Under the pieces are notes generated by a model, which was given only the letters and a program-made list of their open reading frames with translations, did not search any database and was not told the DNA's origin. From the NCBI GenBank assembly GCA_026770585.1, contig MU646608.1, positions 373,156 through 389,172 on the forward strand: 16,017 bases of DNA, given 5' to 3'. Shown here piece after piece: positions 1 to 8,553 of the stretch. Position numbers and translations under genes: made by a program. Source of the stretch: Baffinella frigidus (taxonomy: Eukaryota; Cryptophyceae; Cryptomonadales; Baffinellaceae). The first letter of the stretch is position 1; every line of letters begins with the position of its first letter.

Positions 1-620
1 CGTTCGGCCCCTCCCCGGGCGCGCTGCTCATTCAGCACCTGCCGTATCCCTGCAGGTTGGCTCCTCAAAATCCGGAACAGGGGAAGCGTGTGGGCTCGTC
101 AGCCCTCACGGGTCAGTCCCACCGCGTCAGCCCACACCTTCAACCCTCATTGATCAGTCCCAACGCGGGGAGTGTGGGAGCAGTATCGCATGAGCACGGG
201 GCGCCATCGCAAGGTGCCACATGCGCGAAGGGGCAGATGGCAGATGATTGCACGCAAGGACACACGCGGGAGCAGCAGCGCATGCACGCGTGGCAGCAGA
301 GCATGCACGCAACAGAACTTGCAAAGGGAGCAGGGAGGGGATGCAGCCTGGCGCGAGGTAGGGGCGCTTGGGCGCTCGTTGAGCGGGTCCGCCCCTTCGC
401 GAGGAGCCGTTCCCGAGTCCAGCGGCCTGTCAACGTTCGCGCCGCGCACGCGGTGCCGACCGCCATCAACCGACGTGCCGCACCGAGACGCACGCAGCGA
501 GCCAAAAATCGCTGGGATCTGACCGCTGCCGCCGGAGCGATGCCCCCCAACGTCGAAACGCCATAGTAACCCCCCGAGGCTGCTCCAGTGCAGTTTCGCT
601 CAGAGTTGCTTTACATTTTG
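1..620. other. upstream region, no gene recognised
   Basis: Open frames occur on both strands here, but none gives a recognisable protein. They are rich in Arg, Ala, Cys and His, as expected of GC-rich noncoding DNA read in any frame. A CTGCAG|GT sequence near 51-56 resembles a splice acceptor, so the 3' part of an upstream gene cannot be excluded. A short phrase, TCAGTCCCAMCGCG, occurs twice around 113-167. Confidence 0.4.
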
Positions 621-630
621 GTGCCCAAAG

Positions 631-713
631 AGTTGACTTTAATAAAGTCACTTTATGCCAGCAAAGGGCTCCAATTCCATGGTCAAATCTGTCAACTTTA
701 GAGCTAAGTTGCG
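631..713 (+). promoter_or_regulatory. putative proximal promoter / 5' UTR of the DUF3411 gene
   Basis: This AT-richer stretch directly precedes the start codon at 735. It holds a perfect 15-base palindrome, GACTTTAATAAAGTC, at 635-649, and a near-palindrome, CAACTTTAGAGCTAAGTTG, at 693-711. The decamer AGTTGACTTT at 631-640 recurs at 8427-8436 upstream of the EsV-1-7 gene, and the CTTT..AGA..AAGTTGC block at 695-712 also resembles that site. Repetition upstream of two unrelated genes suggests a shared promoter element. The function is inferred. Confidence 0.4.
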
Positions 714-734
714 AGGTCCAAGGAGGTCGCCGTC

Positions 735-3700
735 ATGAAACGAATGCTCTCCCTGACGGGCGTGGTGCTCTGGGCGGCAGCTGCAAGCGCATTCAATGTT
801 CCAGGCGGCGCCCTTCTTGTCCCTGGCGCCCGTGCGCTGCGGCAGCCCGCTGTCTCGGGCCTCGTGTCACTGCTTCCCAGCCATCAGGGCCTGGCGATTG
901 GTGGCCGCCTATCGCTGGGGGCCTCGCGAGGTGTCTCCAAGGGTCTGGTGGCGGGAACGTTTCTGCCGGTGGCGGTAAAGATTGCATGGATGTCGACGGA
1001 CTCCGGGGGTGGGGGATGGGGCGGTGGAGGCATCACCCGGCGCGGTGGGGGTGGGGGCGGGGGAGGCGGTGACGAAGAGGGTGACGAGGACCAGGTGGCT
1101 GTTCTGCTGAAGCAGTTCAACATGCAAAAAAGCGACCTTCCCGCCGGGGCGCTGTTGCTCTCATCCGACAAGCTATGCCGCTTCATCCAGGCGTACTCGA
1201 ACAGGCTGAACCGGTTCCTGATTGAAGTGTGGCCCGCGTGGCGCGACAAGATGCTCGCCGATCCGGAGTTTGCCTACAAGATGGGGTTGGAGGAGACGAT
1301 TGGGCTGGGACTTGCCATGTCTGGCACCGTTGCAGCCCGTGGAAAGGTGCGAGCCCTTGATGCCCTCACACCTACAGTCCGCCGATCAAATACAAATCAC
1401 GTGTTAACGGATTTTTTCCATTTCCCCTGGGTCCAAGCTGCCCTTGGAAAGCAGAGAAGGCAGTGGCGCATCGATGGCGGAACGGGCATGTGCAGCTACT
1501 GACAACCCTTGGCCTCGGCGTGTGCAGGACATTCTCAACGAGATGGACTTCTTCCTGACTGACTGCGCAGTTGGAGCGGTGCTCAACTTCGTTCTCATCT
1601 GGTCACACTCCTGCCCAGGCGCTAGGGCCTCCATCCTCGACCGAAACATTTCCTCGCCCCCGCATCCACCCACGCTCTCGACTCCCGCCACCTCCTGCCC
1701 CCCACCGCCGCCGCCTCTCCTCGAACCCACCCCCATCCCCATCCCTGCCTCGCTGCTCCTCGCTGCCTCCCCAGTCACCCTCCGTGTCCCCGCGCCGACG
1801 CGCACGAGCGCTGCAGCACACCCGCACGCGTCCCTCACCCACCTGCACGTGTCCCTGACCGGCGGGGGTGCGCGCGACAGGTTGCTAGCGCCGTCGGTGG
1901 CGGTCAAGGCGGGGTCAGGAGTGATGGCCGCGCAGCTGTCGAAGCTCCCCTCTTTTGTCTTCGAGTCAGGCAAGTTCACGCTGGGGCAGCGCGCGGGCGC
2001 CGGGCTCTACAAGGGCATGCTCTTCGGCGGGTGCGGATTCCTGGGGAGCGTGGGCGGCACGTCCCTCGCGTACCTCATCTTCATGGCACGGCAAGCTGCC
2101 GCTGGCTCTGAGGGCACCAAGGTACCCCCCCCCGGACATGCCAACGGTGGACAGCGTCTGGGTAGGCTGCGTGGCGCGTCAGGTTGCGGGCATGCAGCGT
2201 GCTCCGTGATGCAGAGGCGAGGTGTGTGCTGGTCTGTGGAGGGTGGGGGGGCAAGCAGGCAGGGTACGTTTCCGGGCTGGCTTCCGGTTGTGGAAACCTT
2301 GCTCTGCCTCACACGGGTTGGTCTCGTCATTATTGCGAGACCGCAAGTCAATTTCCCCAGGTTTTTTCGCACATCAGTCAACGTTTGGAGTGAAAAATAT
2401 AAGTTAGCCCGAGTGAAAAAGAGGTAGGGTACCTCGTAAGTCACTCATGTCCGACGTACACGCGCCTCAACCGCAAGCCCTAAGACTAATCCCGGAGCCC
2501 TAAATCCCGCACGCTGAACCCCGAACAGAAGGAGCTGCCGAACGTGATGGCAAACTCGCTGGGGTGGGCGTCGTTCATGTTCATCTCCACCAACCCCCGC
2601 TACCAGATGGTCAACGCCGTCGAACAGGTTGCGAGCCCTCCCGGGAGCCTTTCAGCTGCCAGACTGTGATAGGAGCACATTTCGCAGCAAAGGCGTGCCA
2701 TCTGGCGCCACCATCACCGTTTTCTCTCTCCTGCACTCGGGCCGCTCACGCCGTTGATGCGGCGGTCCTCACAGCATCCTCGTTTGGTTGGGACTCGCGC
2801 TCCCCTACAGGGGTACCTCGCTCATGAGAAACCACCTCCTCCTAGTTCAGTGGTCCTATAGTGGTCCTAGGGGGGTGGGGCGGCTGTTTCTTATGAGCGA
2901 GGTACCCTACCGCACACCCGCAAGGCGTGGCAGCCTCTTGGTGAAGAATTTTATCGAAGAGTTGCACGGGTGAAGGCGTTTGTCAAAGCGTGTGACGCAC
3001 TTGTGGCGTGGCCCAGGTGATCTACAAGCGCTCGGCGGGGTGGGGACGCTCGCTCTCGCTCTTCCTCAGGACTGGGAACAACATCGTCGGGTCAGCCTTC
3101 CCTTCTCACCCCACCCACCTCACCTTGCCACCCCACCGGCGGTCAAGTCTCTCTTTTCTCCTGCAACCTTGCTCGGCCACACGGGAAGGATACATGGGTT
3201 CATCGCGAGTGCAGACACACAGTCTCGAGGAGGGTTCCAGACTCGCAGGAATGTGCCTGCAGGGGTACCTCGCTCATAAGAAACTGCCCCCCCCCTAGGA
3301 TCACCATAGGGCCCTAGGCGTGGTCCTACTGTAGGGTCCTAGGGGGCGGCGGTTTGTTATGAGCAAGGTACCCCTGTACATGGATATCTGGGCTGCAAGA
3401 ACACCCTTGGACACAGCTCGTGTTCTTCAAGCCCGGCTATTCATGCGGTCGGTCTCTGTAATATTAAATTTGTACGAGGGCGTTGACTAACACCAGAGTT
3501 AGTCAACGCCTAGGTTCTAATTTGAAAACACAGAGACCCCACATCCGGTGCGGTTTCTCAAGTTCTGGGTTCTTGCAACCCAGACACCCCTGTACCTTTG
3601 GACTGTTGGGCGGGGCGTGTCCTTACTCACGTGGATTGCACGTAGGTAGTCTCGAGGGTGAGAGCACAGCGACTGACGGAATGTTGGGTGGTGATGGGCA

Positions 3701-3783
3701 GGGGGGCGACGTGGGTGATGTGGGCGCGCTTCATTGGCCTTCAATCAAAGAAGGAGGAGGTGCCCGTGAAGAAGACGGCGTGA
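735..3783 (+). CDS. RETICULATA-related (DUF3411) plastid membrane protein, six exons
   Basis: Exons by homology and phase: 735-1346, 1528-1601, 1881-2121, 2529-2627, 3017-3090 and 3702-3783, all with GT-AG introns, giving 393 aa. Residues 1-19 form a signal peptide cut before Phe20 (ASA|FN), followed by a transit-like stretch, which is the bipartite leader typical of secondary plastids. A Gly-rich then acidic linker spans about 91-119. The DUF3411 domain covers about 127-382. Family hallmarks visible are MLADPEFAYKMG (173-184), a hydrophobic segment 214-236, LPSFVFES (251-258), GQRAGAGLYKG followed by a membrane segment (264-298), STNPRYQMVNAVE (329-341) and GNNIVGGATWVMWARFIGLQ (362-381). 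The end is Lys-rich (KKTA). Plant relatives (RETICULATA/LCD1, RER proteins) are chloroplast envelope proteins affecting leaf mesophyll development; their biochemical activity is unknown. The exon 4 acceptor is a CAGAAG tandem site, so Lys310 may be optional. Introns 4 and 5 carry MITEs. Family and exon chain are secure; location is inferred. Confidence 0.85.
2476..2526 (-). repeat. short degenerate CCCTAAA-like remnant in intron 3
   Basis: Scattered CCCTAA/CCCTAAA-like words, including GCCCTAAG and GCCCTAAATCCC, lie just upstream of the exon 4 acceptor. They look like a decayed scrap of the TTTAGGG-like arrays found elsewhere in the window. The C-rich form is on the sense strand of the host gene. 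This is weak, as only a few words are recognisable. Confidence 0.35.
2807..2907. mobile_element. MITE-like inverted-repeat element, copy A1 (intron 4)
   Basis: The left end CAGGGGTACCTCGCTCAT is mirrored by ATGAGCGAGGTACCC at the right, so the element has terminal inverted repeats of about 25 bp with a few mismatches. The left TIR carries GAGAAACC and the right carries GTTTCTTATGAG. The last CTG of the expected right end is missing. TA flanks both sides (2805-2806 and 2908-2909), consistent with a TA target duplication. The core has GGTCCTATAGTGGTCCTAGG. It codes for nothing and lies in intron 4 of the DUF3411 gene. Confidence 0.75.
3260..3376. mobile_element. MITE-like inverted-repeat element, copy A2 (intron 5)
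   Basis: This element has the same family ends as copy A1: CAGGGGTACCTCGCTCATAA at the left and TTATGAGCAAGGTACCCCTG at the right. It is a nearly complete 117-bp palindrome with a CCTAGG/CCTACTGTAGG core. TA follows on the right (3377-3378), while the left neighbour is TG, so one target copy seems lost or changed. It lies in intron 5 of the DUF3411 gene. Its outer bases read GGG|GTACCT and TATGAG|C, which look like 5' and 3' splice sites. Confidence 0.8.
3479..3510. repeat. perfect 13-bp stem, 6-base loop hairpin
   Basis: GGCGTTGACTAAC (3479-3491) is followed by the loop ACCAGA and then the exact reverse complement GTTAGTCAACGCC (3498-3510). It lies in the last intron of the DUF3411 gene, about 190 bases before exon 6. 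It could be a remnant of another small inverted-repeat element or an RNA structure that affects splicing. There is no direct evidence of function. Confidence 0.7.
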
Positions 3784-4181
3784 GTGTACATTTGCAGTGG
3801 GGCTTGGGCGGTGTGGCGTTGACGCGTGAAAGTACATGTGGACGTCTGCATGCGCGCAGCACTCAGCGGCGTGCCACACCCTGGCACCACCGCCCTGGAC
3901 ACGCACTTCTAGCTACATATTGTTCATGCAGATACATATTATTTAAACATTGCAACACGGCCCACTCTGGTGCCACGCTCTATGTAGGAGTACTCGGAGT
4001 GACTTGGCAGCGCCAGACCCACAGTGGTTGAGCCAGGGTTACTTGGCAAGTGGCGGGGGAGGACGGAGGCGGGGCGTGACTCCTCTCCAGGGAAAGCCCC
4101 GGTGGTTGTAGAAGGCCTCGCTGAGTGGCCCCTGTCGCACGCGAAAGAGGTTACGATGCTATTTGCAGGGGTGCTTGCTGC
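3784..4181. other. intergenic region after the DUF3411 gene
   Basis: This covers the probable 3' UTR and downstream spacer. An AT-rich patch with TACATATTATTTAAACATT lies near 3930-3950 and could take part in 3'-end formation. No consistent coding signal was seen on either strand. Confidence 0.4.
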
Positions 4182-4288
4182 CAGAGGTATCTCGGACCCC
4201 CCCCCCATAGGGGCCTACGGTAGGGATATTCCTAGGATGCTACGGCGGTCCGAGGGGCGATGGGGGATGTTTCAGGGATACCCCTCTG
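4182..4288. mobile_element. degenerate MITE-like element, family C
   Basis: The left end CAGAGGTATC and the right end GATACCCCTCTG form imperfect inverted repeats (left CAGAGG--TATC against right CAGAGGGGTATC after reverse complementing). The interior has CCTACGGTAGG, CCTAGG and ACGGCGG words like those of copies A1-A3, although the ends differ in sequence. No clear target duplication is visible. It looks older than the A copies. Confidence 0.5.
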
Positions 4289-4549
4289 CTACCAACAGAA
4301 CACCGCCCCCTTCCTAGCACCCCCGCAGTGTCTTGTCATCAAGGCACCCCTGTCGCCAACCGAGACAGACGCCAAAAACAACGAGGCGGGCTGTGTACCT
4401 GGTCTGTTGCGTAGACGAAGCCACTCTGGTTGTACACTTGGTGGTCGCCGGACCTGCCACGCGCCCAGCGCTCCTTGTTCTCAACCTCGCTCAGGTCGCG
4501 AGGGCAGCGCACCACTTTGTGCCGCGTGTGCGTCCAGGGCTTCTCGTAT
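4289..4549. other. spacer between two MITE-like elements
   Basis: Open frames run through this stretch but give no recognisable protein or repeat pattern. It lies between element C and element B. Confidence 0.35.
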
Positions 4550-4551
4550 TA

Positions 4552-4651
4552 CCCCTTAAGTGCCCATGCCCACACATTTGAGGGCCTAGAGGTCCTAGGC
4601 AGGTCCTAGGGCCCTACCGTAGGGCGTATGAGCCTACTAGGCACTTAAGGG
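4552..4651. mobile_element. MITE-like inverted-repeat element, family B
   Basis: The ends CCCCTTAAGTGCC and GGCACTTAAGGG are inverted repeats of about 12 bp. TA precedes the left end (4550-4551), and TA lies one base after the right end (4653-4654). The interior carries GGTCCTAGGCAGGTCCTAGG and CCTACCGTAGGG, the same palindromic vocabulary as the A family. It does not encode a protein. Confidence 0.65.
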
Positions 4652-4987
4652 ATACACGCTGCCCCACCCATCCCGATCCCCGCAACTATCGTGCGGTGGT
4701 AGCAGGGGGGCGTGTCCTGTGGGATCCAGGAGACAGCTGCAGGGCAGCCCCCTGCAGATCTAGCAGATGTTTCTGAGCGAGGTAGAGGGCTGCCCTCAGC
4801 TGTCTCTCGAATGCCTGCTGGGTGAGGCACAGGGCTGCCTGCGGAGTGGTAGGGATTGGCACGCACCACGGACGGATCCTGGAGCTTTTGCTGGTGGGAG
4901 AACGCGGCGTCCAGCCGCCGCCCTTGCTTCTCGGAGACACCGGCGTCCGCGGCGACACGCTCGGCTGTCGCTGCGTCAATGCCGCTC
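4645..4987 (-). CDS. possible terminal exon of an unrecognised minus-strand gene
   Basis: On the minus strand a TTTGCAG acceptor (AG at 4988-4989) opens a frame without stops to a TAA at 4645-4647, inside the right TIR of element B. Its first part reads like a soluble helical protein (contains TAERVAADAGVSEKQGRRLD and AAFSHQQKLQDPSV). The later part is Ser/Pro/Gly-rich and may be past a donor (CCGTG|GTGCGT). The upstream neighbour on that strand is the TTTAGGG-like array, so if this exon is real the array is probably in its intron, as in GPI1. No family was recognised, and an overlapping minus frame is also open. Confidence 0.25.
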
Positions 4988-5007
4988 CTGCAAATGCCTG
5001 CTCCACG

Positions 5008-6209
5008 GGTTCAGGGTTGAGGGTGTAGGGTGCGGAATCGATGGTTTAGGGTTTAGGGTTTAGGGTTTAGTTTCCCGCGTTTATGGTTTATGGTTTATGG
5101 TTTGGGGTTTGGGGTGTGAGGTTTAGGGTTTAGGGTTTCAGGTTCAGGGTTTAGGGTTTAGGGTTTGGGGTTTGGGGTTTGGGGTTTAGGGTTTAGGGTG
5201 TAGGGGTTCGTTTCTAGGGTTGAAGTGTTGCAGGTTTAGGGTTTAGGGTTCAGGGTTTAGGGTTTAGGGTTTAGGGTTTGGTGTTTGGGGTTTAGGGTTT
5301 AGGGTTGAGGGTGCAGGGTTTCGTTTCTAGGGTTTTGGGGTTGTAGGGTTGTTTCGTTTCCAGGGTGGTAGGGTTGTAATGATGAGGGTTTGGGGTTCAG
5401 AGTTTTGGGTTTAAGGTTTAGGGTTTAGGGTAGGGTTTAGGGTTGAGAGTTTAGGGTTCAGGGTAAGTGTTTAGGCTTTGGGGCTGAAGTTCGCTGCGAG
5501 ACAGGCTGACCTTCCGATGCCTGCAAATATGGTTTACGTTCGAGGGTTCAGTCTTCTGTGTTCAGTGTTCAGTGTTCCGTGATCAGTGTTTGAGGTTTAG
5601 GGTTCAGGGTATAGGGCTTGAGGTTCAGGGTTGAGTGCAGGGGTTTCAGTGGGTTTTCAGAGTTTCCGTTGTCGGGTTTGGAATTTAGGTTTTAGGGTTT
5701 AGGTTTTAGGGTTTAGGGTTTAGGGTTTACGGTTTAGGGTTTAGGGTTTAGGGTTTAGGGTTTAGGGTTTAGGGTTTAGAGTTTGTGGTTTCGGGTTCAG
5801 AGTTTAGAGTGCAGGTTGATGGTTAATGGTTTAGAGTTGTGTTTAGGTTTTTTTGTTTAGGGTTTAGGGTTCAGGGTTTAGGGTTTAGGGTTTAGGGTTT
5901 AGGGTTAAGGGTTCATTATTTAGGTTTTAGGTTCAGAGTTTAGTGCTGAGGGTTCAGGGTTTTTTAGGGTTACATTTTTTAGGGTTCAGGGTTCAGGGTT
6001 TAGGGTTTAGGGTTTAGGGTTTAGGGTTAAGGATTTATGGTTTAGGGTTTAGGGTTTAGGGTTCAGGGTTCAGGGTTTAGGGTTTAGGGTTCAGGATTTT
6101 ATATTTTAGGGTTGAGTTTTTAGAGTTCATGGTTTATGGTGTATGGTTTGGGGTTGAAGGTTGATCGTTCAGGGTTCAGGGTGCAAAATTTAGGGTGCAG
6201 TGTTAGTGC
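5008..6209 (+). repeat. degenerate TTTAGGG-like (plant-type telomere) array 1
   Basis: About 1.2 kb is built of TTTAGGG with variants such as TTCAGGG, TTTGGGG, TTTATGG and TTGAGGG. Runs of exact units occur around 5705-5775 and 5995-6025. A non-repeat patch (about 5486-5535) and several frame slips interrupt it. The G-rich strand is the plus strand. This is an interstitial array and not a chromosome end, since unique and genic DNA continues on both sides. Confidence 0.9.
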
Positions 6210-6301
6210 AAAAAATTCAGCGAGACACAGTGGAAAGCGGGGGTAACATCTAGAGTCACGCGCTTGGCGGGGACGCCCAGAAACCCGGAGACTAGAGGGA
6301 G

Positions 6302-7110
6302 GTTACCGTGCGCGATTGTCTCTTGGCTGGCGAACTACGCAGCTTGGGAGCAGGGCTCGGCTGCCAGGGTGCCTCGCCTCCCGTGGCCGATCGCGTCACC
6401 TCCGCATTCTGGAGCGCGACTCGTGTTCGCACGTCTCTGCCGCGGGACGGACAACACACGCGTTTCATCACATCACACCAGTCATGGCCACCGTGGATTC
6501 CCATCCGAGGAGGCCTTACCTCACTGGGACCTAGGGGATGGGCGGCGTTGAGGCGACCAGACAGTGACGCCACTTGACACGGACACGGGAGGATGGTTGA
6601 TCAACAGGCGTGAAGCTGCGGCGCGCAGGCTTCCACAGCCTGCCACCTCAACCCTAACCCCCTAATATCCCCTACAGCGCGAATAATGTAGAGGCTCGGG
6701 ACCCTTCAATGGCTCCACCGCCCGTCGAGGAATGGGGGGGGGGGCACCTTCGGACGAGGTGCAGGGCGAGATCCCCTGACGTCTGTGGAGACACGTTGTT
6801 GGAGGTGGATATCCTGCAGGGAGAGAACACGCGCTTCATCAGATCAAACACCGTGGTCTCCATGTATTCCCTCAAGGGAACACAGGCGCCATATTCCCCC
6901 TCGAAACCCGAGCAGAAATTTAACGCGGCGAGTGCACGGCGTCACAGAACACACACCAGCCACACAGCGCTCACCTTCTGGCTGGCAGAAAGCCAGCGCC
7001 TCCTGGGCTCCATACGTTGGCCGGAACGTGGCTGGAGGTGCCGCCCCCGGGCGATCCCTGCCGCGGAGACCCGCGCATCGCACGCCGCGGAGTCTCGATG
7101 GCCAGGTATC
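6302..7110 (-). other. candidate short exons of the unrecognised minus-strand gene
   Basis: Several minus-strand stretches are bounded by good splice-like sites: a block ending CAGAAG|GTGAGC at 6975; CTGCAG|GATATC to CGAAG|GTGCCC at about 6755-6815; a segment ending CCCAGTGAG|GTAAGG near 6520; GCGGCAG|AGACG to GCGGAG|GTGACG near 6405-6447; and CTGGCAG|CCGAGC to GCGCACG|GTAACC near 6305-6360. Each is short, frames cannot be fixed without homology, and no product is recognised. Treat them as hints that one gene spans this region. Confidence 0.2.
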
Positions 7111-7141
7111 TTGCACCCGCCCTTGCCCCTTCTTGTTTCAC

Positions 7142-7702
7142 TTCGAAGAGGGTGGAGAGCGCTGCCGGAGAGGCGAGGCTGGAGAGCGCTGCCGGAGAGG
7201 CGAGATGCGGAGCGTGCTCTGCCGAGTGGTCAGGTGCCCGGCCGTGCATCTTCCCCGGCGAAGGCAGCGGTTCCTGTCCGTGGCCTGCCTGCTCCTGCTC
7301 GTGGATCAGCAGGCGCTCGAAGGTGTCCTCCAGAACAGCGTCGCAGAGGAGCCCCACGGTTGGGTGGAACCCTTGTACTCTTGGGGTCTGCCTGTGCGCC
7401 CCGACGACGAATCGTGCGGGCTCCAGGATGGCGGAGAGCTTCAACCCCGGGACGACTTGTCCGGAAAGACTGTACGAGAACTGACGCACACATCGCACGT
7501 TCAGCTCAGACTGCTGCCTCGCGTGCTGTACCTCGACACGCTCCCGCTCACCAGCGTCTTCGCAGAAACCCCTTGGTGTGATGGCGCTGGCGCACACTGG
7601 CGCCCAGACCGACGCGCGGAAGACCGAGTGTGTCTGGCTCGACGCCTGGTCCAGCTGCCTCACCCCTGCCAGCGGTCGCAGCACCTCAGCATGCGGAATC
7701 AC
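7142..7702 (-). CDS. unrecognised minus-strand coding exon
   Basis: A long minus-strand frame with GC-ending codons runs from about 7702 down to a possible donor (TTCGAA|GTGAAAC) at 7142 and stays open to 6971. The most protein-like part is 7270-7560 (contains SLSGQVVPGLKLSAILEPAR, then HPTVGLLCDAVLEDTFERLL). No membrane segment, signal peptide or known motif was seen. A 27-bp tandem duplication near the end encodes a doubled SLASPAA-type peptide. The opposite strand also has a long open frame over this stretch, so strand choice rests on composition and on the minus-strand exon-like segments on the low-coordinate side. Start and end are uncertain. Confidence 0.35.
7154..7205. repeat. 27-bp tandem duplication (two copies)
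   Basis: GGAGAGCGCTGCCGGAGAGG is repeated at a spacing of 27 bases (7154 and 7181); the second copy is 25 bases long before the sequences part. The unit is a multiple of three, so it would add nine residues without a frame change. Confidence 0.8.
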
Positions 7703-8426
7703 ATCTTAACGATACTGACGGGTACGTGGGCCATGCAACTGCCATCCACACAACCTCGCAACTGCCCTCTGCACTCGAAGCCACGAAAAGCACAACCAAT
7801 GCACTACACAACGCAGCGCGAAATGGTGGTGTTGGGTTTGTCCGTACCTCCGCGGTGCCTCCGCAGAGAATCCATCCTCCCGAGGTCCAAGAGCGATGGG
7901 CCCGAATCTGGAGTGGTTGGTCGGCGTCGTCAGCGATTTCGGCTGTCGTGGTCCGGGACGGGTCGTCAGGCCGACAGGCAGGGTCTCTCTGTGATATATC
8001 AAGGTTCTTTCTCATCTTCTGTGATAGAGCAAGGTGCTTTCTCGGCAGATAAGTAGTAAAGGCAGGGGAAGATGTGTTGGTCTGATGATATGGGGCCAGC
8101 TAGGGTTATGGCCTCAGTCCACCGCATCCGCAACAGAGCCGGGGTGGGGATGGTCTCAGCGCTGCTATACGCTTTATCTTTCTCTGCACTGCACTCGACG
8201 CGACGCAAGGTCTCCTAGCTCTGCCTCGCTTAATCTTGCCTTCCGCCATGGCGACTCATGATACTTGGCCCATTGGATCCAGCCTGTCCTTCAATCGCAG
8301 GCCCAAGATCCAGTGAGAACCGTCGTGGCGTGCGCATTCAAGAACTACACTGTCGGCTGTCACAGACCTCGGGCTCCGTCGTGGTCTTCCCGTCGTCGCC
8401 TGGTCCCCCCGGGACCCGATCAAGAA
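7703..8426. other. divergent intergenic region
   Basis: This lies between the minus-strand coding candidate and the plus-strand EsV-1-7 gene. The long frames seen here are not protein-like. An AGGTTCTTTCTCATCTTCTG / AAGGTGCTTTCTCGG near-repeat (about 8000-8045) and one arm of an inverted repeat (8106-8127), matching the start of the EsV-1-7 gene, are the only structures noted. Confidence 0.4.
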
Positions 8427-8450
8427 AGTTGACTTTTGAGACAAAGTTGC
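8427..8450 (+). promoter_or_regulatory. putative promoter element shared with the DUF3411 gene
   Basis: AGTTGACTTTTGAGACAAAG, then TTGC, lies about 105 bases before the EsV-1-7 start codon. Its first ten bases are identical to 631-640, and its CTTT..AGA.C..AAGTTGC part resembles 695-712, both just upstream of the DUF3411 gene. An AT-rich stretch follows (8453-8500). Function is inferred from repetition. Confidence 0.4.
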
Positions 8451-8553
8451 CATGTTTTTTTTGATTTTAACAGGTGTTTCCTGTCTTTTGAAAAAAGAAT
8501 TGGGTGGGATCCAGAGGATTCAAGGTGGGGGGGGGGGGCGCGACGGGTCGCCC

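Noticed and set aside
3377-3490. YMDIWAAR-like open stretch considered as the last exon of the DUF3411 gene
   Set aside because: The exon at 3702-3783 gives a far better family match (GGATWVMWARFIGLQ), the correct phase and a clean AG acceptor; 3377-3490 is then intron.
5008-6209. true chromosome end
   Set aside because: The units are highly degenerate and genic sequence continues on both sides.
6785-8056. 423-codon open frame on the plus strand
   Set aside because: It mixes unrelated low-complexity stretches, runs through the tandem duplication, and overlaps the more protein-like minus-strand exon. No family was recognised. It is not fully excluded.
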